This document shows, piece by piece, positions 29,301 to 41,245 of a stretch of DNA of 64,000 bases; within the stretch, counting starts at the first letter, position 1, and every line of letters begins with the position of its first letter. The stretch is from assembly GCA_022829145.1 (NCBI GenBank), contig CM040745.1:37196841-37260840 (forward strand), written 5' to 3'. Position numbers and translations under genes: made by a program. The stretch comes from Albula goreensis. Lineage: Eukaryota > Chordata > Actinopteri > Albuliformes > Albulidae. The notes beneath the pieces were generated by a model. The model had not been told where the DNA came from and ran no database searches. It saw only the letters and a program-made list of their open reading frames with translations.

Positions 29301-32300
29301 TCATAAAATAGAATTATGTGATCAAACGTGATTATTTATGCACTATTGTATCTCTCCCAGGAAATATCTTTGAAGAGAGCTGTGGGTCAAAACTGCCTCT
29401 GTTGTGATTTTCTTTGCCATGTATAAATAGTGCTAAGAACATCAATCTTGGGTTAAGCTGTGCTCAAGTTCAGGGACACTTAAAGCTAGCTACATTTGTG
29501 CACTCTGCTTGCCACAGCATAGGACAACCCACATCAACTACATGAACTAAAAGAGCAGCTTTTTACTTGTATTTAGTAGTAGTTTCTACTGTTCCTGAGA
29601 ATGGGATCTAATGGTTTTGTGAGCTAACAGCACATGTTAGCTTTTAAATCTTTATTTGTTTAACAAGAAGTTCAGCAGAAAAGTTACTCGTTCTTATCCT
29701 CCGTTTAAACCATGGTAAACAAAGCAAATAGGGAATGCATGGCATTCTGCTGTCAATAAATCATACAGGGCCAGTTTCCCGGGCATGGAGGAAGCCTAGA
29801 AAATCAGTGAAGATCTCCACTGAAGAAACGTTTTTCGTCTAGGACTCGGCTTAGTCCTCATCGGGGAAACCAACCCAGATGATTGGAATGATATAGATAT
29901 AGAATAGATTCACTCTTACCCTACATGTTGATTTGGGTTAGCAGGTCAACCATACAACACACAACATTAAGAACTAAGCCGATGGGGAGGCGTCCTCAAA
30001 CAGAAAAGTTTTGTTATCCTCACGCATAGGTAGTTATTTTAAGCCACCTGTGACACATTGTCTAAACAGGCGATGCATGTGCTACGTGCTCTGACATTCG
30101 ATAGGACACGGATCCCATCCTTAGTTTGTGACGTTACGCTCTGTGCATGTTAAAGGTGGGGGGGGGGGTGTTTAGTTATTGATTTCGGGACTGCGCCGAG
30201 ACTGTTTTCATTCTAATCCTCCATGTGTGCATGTTTTTTTTTCTTTCATGGCATGTATTTTCACTTTCGCCCTTTCGCTCTACCTTTCAAACACGGACTA
30301 CCAGGGCGGGCGGCCGTGCTTTCCGTCCCCCCGCATCCCTCGGTGCTTTTTGTTGAATCTTTGGGAAGGTCAGGAGGGCTGCCAAACCCCCGCGCTCGAG
30401 CTGCGACAAACATCTCACTCATCCAGGGCCAAATCAGGACCAGATGGGCAAAGTCAACATGGGGGAACCGCAGACAAGCTGAAGGTTTCTTTTTATGTTC
30501 TTCTTCAGGCCAGTGTATTTATTTGTTCACTTGCCTTCCCTTGTGCCCGCAGTTTCTTTGGGGGTCTTGTGTCAGACACCAATGTAATAATACATCAGTC
30601 ACGAAACGCGCTCGTCCCTGAAGTTAGCGATGGGCCCGCTCGCTTGTGCACATACGCCGAAAGTGCCGATTCACTCACTGGCTCATATTGTCGATCTACG
30701 GTTAAATTCAGATCAAAACATGACTGCTTATGTTGGATTTTAAATAAATAGCCTCAGCTGGTGCGAGAGTGTGTGCGTTTATGTGAGCAGGATGTGGTTT
30801 GCACTATCAAGGGAAATAGCATCTTGGATTCTGATATCGATAGCACTCAGTAATATGGAATCCTATTCAGTTCAAATATCTGCTGATTTACAGTTGTGAT
30901 TAAGTATGCTAAAGTGAAAATACTGTGAGTCCCATAAATTATGATTATTAAACCTAAATAAAAAAAGATTAATCACTGGTAACGTAACATGTTTACTGTA
31001 TTGGACATATACTTGTGTTTGCACATTGTTTTTAAATGAACTTTTGTAAATTGTTATCATTGTTTTGCCTAGTTTTGATAAATATAACAAGTCACAAATC
31101 ATAACCGTGCATACTTTCTATGCCCTGCCAAGGTCTGGACACAATCTTTGCATATGGGATTAAATCATAACTGTAAAACATGAGGTTCTGAAAAAGTGAA
31201 GGTTTGAAACTAGCAGTCATAGATGAATAGCACAAACATACGCTCTTCCTGGTTAGCTACATTACGGTGCTGAGACGATGATTCATTTGCAGGGATCTGG
31301 AATACATGCAGTCATCCCTTTATAAAAACTCTTCAGTCAGACGTGGTGTCTCTCCGAACTGTGTTTGTGGAAATGCTGTGTCGTTTCTGTGAGCACTGGG
31401 GAAGCCCTTCGAGGACGAACGTCTCCCAATGATCCGGGGATGCGTAGGTCAGCTCCGTCACACGTGGTTATCGCAATAAATCAATAACAGACGCTAATGT
31501 GAGGCACAGCATGGACCGTTTCGGGGGAAGGGAGGGCACAGGGGAGCAGGCAGCTAATTGATGTAATAAGTGACGGTTTTTAAAAGTTATTATTAGCATT
31601 TTGAGACTACCTGTTATGCTCTTTTAAAGAGTCCCCCCCCCCCTTTCCTTTCTGTAGCAGGAAGTGAGAGGCCGGTTGGACAGGGGCAATAAAACGGGAA
31701 TGCGGAGTTCCTTCATGGCTGAAGACGCTGGCACGGAGCCAGAAGATGGGAACGGGGGGTCTCAGGGGAGGGTTTGGGGTTGGTCTGGACCGCCTCCAAG
31801 TCCTGCTGCATGTTCTCAGAACCTTCCATGGCGGTTCCCAACTCAAAAAAAAAAACGAAAAAACTCTGCAACAGCTTTTCTTCCCCTGCTTACATACAGC
31901 ACTGATTAGTTGCCAAGTCTCATATAGATAAAACATTTTCAATAAAAAACAGGCTTCCACTTCCAAAAAACAGTGCATCCAAAATAAATATATTAGAAAG
32001 AAATAGCATGACAGTGCATTTGGAAAAATTGATGCGTTTTTTGTTTTGAATTAGCATGCAAATTAAAGTGAAACGTAATGAACAATAACTTAACTTATTG
32101 TTATATTTCCCAGGACTGGCGTATCTTACTGAAGTCATTGAAGGCTTCACCCATTAATGTGCATTAATATTTAAAAAAAAAAAATTTAGAGAGGCATGAA
32201 GTGAACATATACAAATTTAGTAGTCAATGCTCACCGCTGTCTATGTCAGCATAATAGACTAACTCAAAAAGTGGATTTTGAATCTGTACTGTTGGAAAGA

Positions 32301-35300
32301 GTTTCTCTAATGGTTAACAAAGATTGTACGACCAAAACTCGCTACCAATTCACACCTGTAGAAGAAGCTTTGTGCCCCATCTATAATAGCTTCGGCTCTT
32401 CCCTATAGAAAAATATAATATACTAAAGTATATTTTAAATGTATTGTGAAGATAATCACGCCGTTGGCTGTGGCACAATATCAGCTAATTTATATAAATT
32501 GACCTTTGACAGAAAAACACGAAGAGGTCATTTTTGCTTGTTTTTGCCTGAGGCCCAGAAACTCTAGGGTTCTGCTGTATAATGAGAGTAACAAGTGGCC
32601 ATGCGCCAATGGGGTATAGTAAAAAATGTTCCGTTTAAACTTTAAAATCTAACTTTGTATACACAATAGTTAAACCGACCTAACTTAAGTCTGACCCTAC
32701 CTACACCAGGAGTACGTAAAGTGAACACATTGCTATATCAGAAACAGCCACTTTAGCCTTCAAAAGGTGACTTTCCGCAGTAATTGAACATTAGCCTAGC
32801 CAGCTAGCCCCAACTAACGGGAGACGCGTCTCATTACTTAACCACGTATTGAATGAGATTTTGCTGGAGGTGTATTTTAATGAGTAACCTGAACGTTGTC
32901 TCTGTGCATCATAATGGTGCCATAAACATCATTTTAATTTTCCTAAAGCATAGACTGTACAGCAATGAGCCAAAGAGTACACCATTGCTGTCAGCCGAAA
33001 TTGCAGGGAAATTCAAGAGAAAATCATCCAGTTAATATCACGTTATTTGCGTACAAAAAAACAATAATGAAAATTTTACCGTTTAACGTTTATGAATATT
33101 ATAAATGAATCATGGACATTTATGAGACATAGGAAATAGCTTAAGGTAAGGAATTTTTTGATCTTCGTTTTTATTGTTCGTACATTCATAAAACATGCCC
33201 AATGAACATCTATGAGGCCTGATAGATGGATATAAGAACTATCATCTAGGGAGTAACTGCCATATCATGCCAAGCAAAGGAGAATATAGTTCAAAAGAGA
33301 GTATTTTACAGAGGAAGTCTTAAGAGTCATTTGTCTGAACATTTATGTCACTAGATTTTAAACTGGATGGAAAATCTGATAGAATCCTTGGAATAAATCT
33401 TAAATCTTGTAGCAGGTACAGTCATGTTTTAACTCTCATGAACTACACAATGTGATCGATTTAACAAGAATAAATCAACTCTCACAAGCGGTGAGAATGA
33501 CTTCTAAGGACATTATGAGATGCGCTGAAAGGAAATTTAAAATGAAATTAACATTAAAATAAAATGTTCGTATAACATTTATATTAAACTGTGTACTATG
33601 AAAAGAATAAACAGGGAGTGTATCTATACAACTTGTGAACGAAAAAAAAAAGTTTTCCCTGTTTTGAATGTTTTTTTTCCATGTAGAACTTGCTTTCGCC
33701 ACAACATTTACCTCAATTTCCGGTTAAGCAGACTCTGTGAAACCAAGTTAAACACTGCAGACTGGAGAGGCTGAAGTCAAGGGAGCAATTATCATCGATG
33801 GCGGGTCATTAATTTACTTGAGTCAAAATGCAATTTAACAGATAGTATGTTACGAATGTTAGAATATAGTTTAGAGCAAGGTCTGGTTAGACTCCGTGTT
33901 AACACTCTAGCTAAAATGTTTTCTGTGATGTTTGTTTTGGTAATTGTAACGTAGGGCTACATGAGAATGTTGTCATGCTATTTAACAACGTAGGCCTACC
34001 TGAACTACATCACATTCATCACTTTCATTTGTTTAAGTGCAAACATGCGCACGGTTTAACGAAAACCAGCTTCCCATCTGTCCGTCCATCCTTCCCCGCT
34101 GCAGTTTGTCACTTCTGTAGTATTTATATTGCTCCTGTAGGATTTACCGACAGACCCCAGATTCCGTCCCTGTTTAAGTGGTCCGATCCTGCTCTTATCT
34201 CAACGTGGAGACTGGAAGCTGCAGGATGAGCAATACCAGCTAAAGATAGCTGATTTGGTAATATCTAAAAATACATATATATCTTATGCTCAGGACTAAG
34301 GGGTTGAAAGGGGTTGTTTTTTTGCTTCAACATAAGTGTTTTTGACTAACTTGATTTCACACCAGACCATAATTTCGTGCTAGCTCTCTGATACAGAAGA
34401 ATATAACAGACGTAGTGATGTCTAAAGATAAGATGGTCTTGCCTGAGTTTCACCAGAATAGGTCTTCATCTGTTTCTGATTCCAAAGACAATCATGAATG
34501 TGAATGTCAATAACATGGTAACTTTTTCTGTTATAGCGCTGAAAATTAGCCAGCAACCCCCTTTTCCGCTTGGTATTCTTGAATATATTTTATGACATTT
34601 ATTGATAAACAAAAGAATGTCTATTCTGAAATACCCACCAGAGAAACATGCCGGACATATGCAGAGATGAGAATTCATTTCGAATGCGTAATCTCTGACT
34701 CACTGTATTTACGACTCACCCGCTTTGTATTTATGTATTTATGAATCATGCAGAACATTCTACTTTCAGTCTTATCTTAATCTTACATAAAACACCATCG
34801 ACTAATGAGATTTTTCTGCTGCGTCCTCCAAAATAAAAAATAACAAATTTGATTGTAAATACATGTAGGTAATGTAAATCAATCCGAAATGTTTAAACAG
34901 TGATTGATATCAAATGTCATTTTCAAACTCGAATCTAAAAGAAAAAAGTATAAACATTTGTCGAAATACATGCAGGCAAAACTGCAACAGCTGACCCAAT
35001 TCATTCTCTGATACCACAGAGAACAGACTTTTGTGTCCGCTGTGTTTACTTGAGAGGTAAAACTTCTTTTCAAACACAATCACATCTTATGCATGTTGTT
35101 TTAAAGGTGCACTTTAAACATTTATTTTTATTTAATTGCCTTGTCTTATCTACAGTAACTCAAACGCAACCACACACATTTTGTGTCTTGCTCAATCTAT
35201 ATTATCTGTGCCAGTGAATTCTGGGAAGCAATACAAAAAAACTGAAGTCTGAGGAAAGAAGACAACCAAGCTGTCTCACGAATAACTGTTACAGTACAGA

Positions 35301-38300
35301 ATTCATAATTGGATGAATCATCGTTATTAATTGTATTAATTTAGTCATTCAAATAGTCTTTTATCACTCTCAGTGAGTTTGGAATGGGGACATGGACAGT
35401 AGGTCGGGCTTGCCAACGGTGCATAAATTTAGCGGACAGAGGCAGTTCTGTTCTACTTCTCCTGGGGAGGGGCTGATGGGAGAAGTTTTCTTCCCGCTAC
35501 AACGGCCACGATTTTAGAGATGCGAGCGACCGTTCTCCGGGCTTTTTAACAGTTCAGTCTTGGGGATGTCAGAGGCACTTTGTCAGGAATGATAAACATG
35601 ACTGAAATGTTTGTTTTAACACAGTACGGCCCGCATCCGTGGAGTTAGGACAGGCAACACAACTCGGTTAGCCTATGGCACGCGGTTCCTCCTCCAGGCC
35701 AAGGGCCCTGCCATACCGTTAAAGTCAGAATTCTGGAAGGAGATTAGCCTTTGACTTTTTGTTTTGAAATCAAAAAGCTGCTTCATTTTACACACGGTAT
35801 ATGCATAACTTTGCGCTAAACAACATTTCGCTATGGTCTGCATATGAATACTGCCAAGCAAAATATTTCAAAACAAAGTGTGGAATATCAAGGAGTTATC
35901 ATTTAGCTACGCATTTCATATAAATAATCATTTGACTCTTTGTTGCACTTGTTATTCGCTCAACCTTCTGGGATTTCTATATCACACAGATGGTGCCCAA
36001 TGTTCCCAAAAATGGCGTTCCAAATATTTGTTTAACAAACGCTCACAAAGGGACAATGGCCACTGATGAAAGGACAGGAGCGGGTGGGAGGTCCAGAGAT
36101 ACCTCTCTTTAATCTCCTGGGTCAGAAGTTACATTTGTGAGCCTGATTGTCCGCAGGAGTTTGAACGGTTTATCTGGAGCTAAATCTGTTTTTCAAAAGG
36201 ACTTCCAGATTCGGAAACATACCTTGAGGTTTTTTTTTATCTACTACTTCACAGAAGCTCACCCAAGGTGGGGTCAGGGGACCCTAGAGTATGGCGCAAG
36301 GGGAGGGGGTATGGACTAGAACCGGCATGCTTCTAAGATAAAAGCAGGCTTCGGCGCAAGGGGTGGGTGGACAATGGAGCCGTGCGGATCTCACAGCGCC
36401 TCTTATCTGCATGGATTATTTTGTTCGCGTTCGTAGCGAAACAGATGGTCTCTGGCAACTCAGGAATCCTGACGTCCCCCCTCCGTCCACCCCAGTCACC
36501 AGGGGACAAGAGTCAAAGCCCTCCAAGTTTCTCTTTGCTTCCAACATCTCATACATGGACACCAAAGGCTTGTCGGTTATCAGTTGTCTCGAATTTCACC
36601 TCATCGTTTTTTTTTTTAATCTGGAATATATTGAGCATAACCATATTCAGGCAATGCATTGGGGACCTGAGTGGTAAACCACGGCACGTTCTCCTGTAAG
36701 CGCAAAGGGGGGGGGGGGATGGGGAGGTTATTATGGGATGGAATTTGACATCAAAGCAGAACTCCCTAACAACTAATTTTAGTGAGGACTGAGCACAAGC
36801 CCGACTATTGCCCGTAGAGATAACCATGCTCTAGGATAAGAAACACTGGCAGAAGTTTTCTTTTTTAGAAGAAACTGTCAATTGTTGGGTCATTTACTCT
36901 AACTCCCAGGCCATATTACTTAATTCTGCCTTCCAGGGAGCCTAGAATTCAAGCTTCACCTTTGAAGAAGACCGGGCTTTTGAAACGCGCTACCATATCA
37001 CCATAATACCTCTTTGGAAAACGTTCCTCGCTAGACCTACAAACGGTTGATCACGGAGACTGATATCCGCGATGAATGAAGAGCCCGTCTGTTCTCGGAA
37101 CACAGACAGGTCTTATCTCAAGAGATCTCAAGACGTTCTCAACTTCAGCGCTTACTGTAGCGATGATCATCTCAGAGGGTGGTTTGGGGAAGTGTGACAT
37201 GTTTGACATTTCACACTCCACCCAGTGTTAAACCAGAGAGTATACTGTGTCTCATGGCCGATGCTCACTCAGCAGTTTGAGCTAGCTTTTCGTTTGACCC
37301 GTCGTTTTTAAATTTATGAGATGCGAACAGATTTATAAGCTGGAGAGATGCATTTTGTTGGGCTTATGGTGGAGAGGCCCAAGACCAGCGCACAAGGCTA
37401 CCTGTCCTTGCGACGTGAATGGAGCAGAACCATGTTATGAATTGGAACTCATGAGCACTCCTTTTTTTAATTGTGATGAGTTGTTTCAAAGCATGCGTTT
37501 TCTTTTTCATCTTGTGTTTGAAATGTTGTTGTGTATTTTATCTTTGTTTTATTATGATTTAGTCTGTCATTATGTGGCTCCTACATCGATTTTTTTTTTG
37601 TGTTTTTCCTCCAGTTCTGGAGGTTTGTCTATATTGTTTTTAAGGGTTGTATTTTGAATTCACATTTACTAAAACAAATGATTAAAACCCCCCACTGTTT
37701 AGGAGACACAAGGCATGGAACTTTCCTTATTATCACTTATGGTCATAACATGCATAACATTTTAAGAGGAACGGTATATTAGATTACACAAAACATATCA
37801 ATATGTCTTTAAATCTAGCAATCATTCATTTGTTTGAATGGATGCAATTTTTAGGAGGATAGGTTTTCGCTCAGATTTATGCCATTGTTGATAGCCCTAA
37901 AATGGATACTACCTGTAGCCCACCCAGGTCCCTTTACCTTTTCCAGCCATAGGAATTACTAGTCTATATTTTTCCTCCTAAACCCAATTCCCTCAAGTGC
38001 CAGAAGATGAATAAAACTATGACAAGTTATAAGCCATAACTTATTCAGAATGACCTGAGGGAATATTTTTTTGTACTGTAATATGAAGGAAAAACACCAT
38101 CCATTAAACTGAAATCGCTGAGTAAGGTTATTCGAAGGAATTTTTATTACAGTATGCTTTCAAAATAATAAGTGAAACCTATACCATATCCAGAGTGCCC
38201 TTTCCAACCCATTTTGTTAGAATAACCCCTTTATAATGAATGGTGATTGCTAATCCAATTAAGCGCGATTAAATCTGCCGTGCAGGTCTTTTGAAGTGTG

Positions 38301-41212
38301 GACTAGCTCCAGCTGACTTCTCACATGCTGCGGAGGGTATCTTTTGGATAATTTACCTTCATGATATCCTGATGGGAAAAACTGCAATCAAACTGATCCC
38401 TAGGGAACATCTGTTGTTTGCTCCGTTTTAATTGCAATTTAAGTCACGTCTTCCGCAAACATGTTACTTGATGACAAGGCCATTCCAAGTACTCTTAAAA
38501 CTGTAGAGCTTATTACAAAAAAATTAATTTAAGAAACAAACCATTACGAAGGAATTGCATTTGTGTTCTTGACATGATGACTGAAACGGAAACTTAATTA
38601 TAATGATTTGCTTTGTGTGAGAATGACAGGGCAGTCAGGTCCACGAAAGCATTTTACTACGAATCACGTTGTATATTTTCTCCTCTGAGATAAAGATCAA
38701 AGTTTCAGAATTTTTCGCCAGGCCCTACACTTTACAGCAGTCATGTATACATCACAAAAAATGGTCCGTGCCTGTCATGTCATGGGGGAAAAGCGAATAA
38801 TTGCAGTTTGCAGGCAATTTAGGCTGGAACACAAATACAATCAAACTTCTTTTGAAAGATGTGCAATTTATTAGGTCGAGCGACTTCTGAGAAAAGCGGG
38901 TCCCCCTCCCAATCGGAGCCCCGTTATCGACGCGGGGAATCTGACAGCGTTATGCAACATTGCGTAACGGCCGCTGCAGAACCAGACCGCCGCCTCGCTA
39001 GCGAAAACCGCCTACAGATGACGCCAGGGCAGAAAACCATGCTCCTGTGAAACGAGATTAATGAATCCCAGATGTTACAGCCATATTACATGGTGAGAGG
39101 AAGAAAAAATGATAAGTTTGAATGGCACTCATCCAGCGAGAGGTTGCTAGCCTTGACAGCAGATACGCACCATGGATGCAATCTGCCGACTTGCAGAAGG
39201 AGAGACAGCGCTACACTATGAAGGACAGCTTAGACACAGAGATGAAAAATGTCACTGCAATTTGTAGGTAATACTGTACAAATTCCTCTTTTTCAGCACA
39301 TTATATTTACTATCTAATATTATTTATTAATTTATCTATTTAATACATCTCCAAGTTTATCTATCCATCCATTTTCTGTAGCCAGTTGTGAGAGGTGGTC
39401 TGGAACACATCCCATCAGCCATTGGGTGAAAGGCAGGGGGACACCCTGGGCAAGTTGCCGGTCCATTGCAGGGCAGTTTGTCAAGAACTTCGTCAAAAAA
39501 TTAAGCTATATGTCATCATATCGTTTTATATCTGTTTGCGTGAGCGGTTTACGAGGTTCCACCAGTATCTTTTTACCCTTTTTTATATTCCAAGTTCTAA
39601 TTTGGAAAACAATTTCTTTGGAATGGACAATGATTTTGATGATGTCACTACTTGCAGTGTTCTCTGCCATTTGGAAGTGCATAAATGCACATGGATATTC
39701 TGTTGGCAGTAGTTTCTTTTCATTCAGTGTGTCTACAAGCTGAGCTGCACAGTCATTGTTTCACAGGGTTCCGTGTCATGAGCAGCATGCGAACGGATAC
39801 TGTCGGTGTCCAGCTTCCTGGCAAAGCTGCTTTTGTTTGGTAAAAATGACAGCGGCCATTTTGTTCAACCATGGAGGCCTATTGGCCAAACTGACATGCA
39901 GCACAGTGACTTACACAGTCTATATTTTGCATGTGTGATTTCATTTAAAGCGATTCAGGTGAAATTCCTTGCTTAAGCGTTCAACAACAACAGGAATTGA
40001 ACCCGCAACCTTTGAATTCTAAGACCTGCTTGCTAATCATTATATCACACTACAGCCCAAAATTACACATAGAATGGACAGAGGTTTTATACCATAATAC
40101 TGAAGACACCATACACTGAACCAAAAGCGTTTTACAGGACAAGTGACTTTAAGCCCCATCCATATGGAGCATAAGAAAGAAGAGCGCAAGGAACAGCCAA
40201 AGAGAGAAGGGCACAGCAAACAGTTCCCAGTCAGCGATTTATTACGTTTGGCTTTGAATTTACATTCACCATTTGTCCTTTGCAACAGTATAGAATAGAG
40301 TTTTTTTCAGTAGCAGATTTTGTTGTATTTGTTGGCACAGTTTCAGCTTTGAGGATTTAATGGCTGAGTTAGCACTTAGTGCAGACTATAATGTGATTAT
40401 TGGCAAGCTTCGCCACAGTTTTTGAAAAAATTAGTTGGGATCATTACGCGGAGTGATTGGAGTAGCAGAGTGGTAGAAACCTTTCTTTGAACTCTTGATT
40501 TTGAGGAGTAATAATCAAGATTTTCAATTTATTTTATGTGGCTAGCAAAGGCCCCGATATCCTCTGTACCATAATTGTATGGGAAATGTTTTAGATTCGC
40601 TCATAACTTTCTTTTAGTTGATGAACCAGGCTAGCTAATCATAATCATATCTGTTAGCCAGTAATAGCACTAAAGGCTAATCCTTTTGTCTTCTGTTGGC
40701 CGTATTTTTCCATTCACAAAAATAATAGACACTGTGCTAACATTTCAGGTTCGTGTTTACTTCTGCATTGGAATATAAAATTGTTATAATTACGTAATTG
40801 GCATAATTATAATGCTACTTCTGGGTTTATAATGTGTTCAGTGAGTTGGTGTGTTCATAAATCTTGCATCTCTGAGGTTTGGCTACAAATCAAACTTAAT
40901 TCTTTCCAGGGCATAACTGGGTGGACAATTCATATAGAAGGGCAAGAGACGAATAAATACTCTCTTGCTGCAGCTTGTTAATGACACTAAAAAGCATAGA
41001 GACAAAGATATATGTCTTACAGTGCACATAAACTTGTACTGCACACCTCGTAGTGATGGTGCTGAGAAGTAATGTTAGATTCTTCAGTATACTCATCACA
41101 CAACAGATTGTGTTTCTGTGGGCTGGCTTAGCAGGGAGTATAAAGAACTATTTGAAGACCCTATTTTTTCATACTGGCCTTTCTAAATCTCTAGTTTGAT
41201 CTCTGATTGCAA

Positions 41213-41245
<33 letters not shown>

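Noticed and set aside
30179-30751. 190-residue open frame on the plus strand in angpt4 intron 1
   Set aside because: No recognisable domain, low-complexity hydrophobic start, an overlapping second frame is also open, and no splice or promoter context. Taken as chance in a GC-richer patch.
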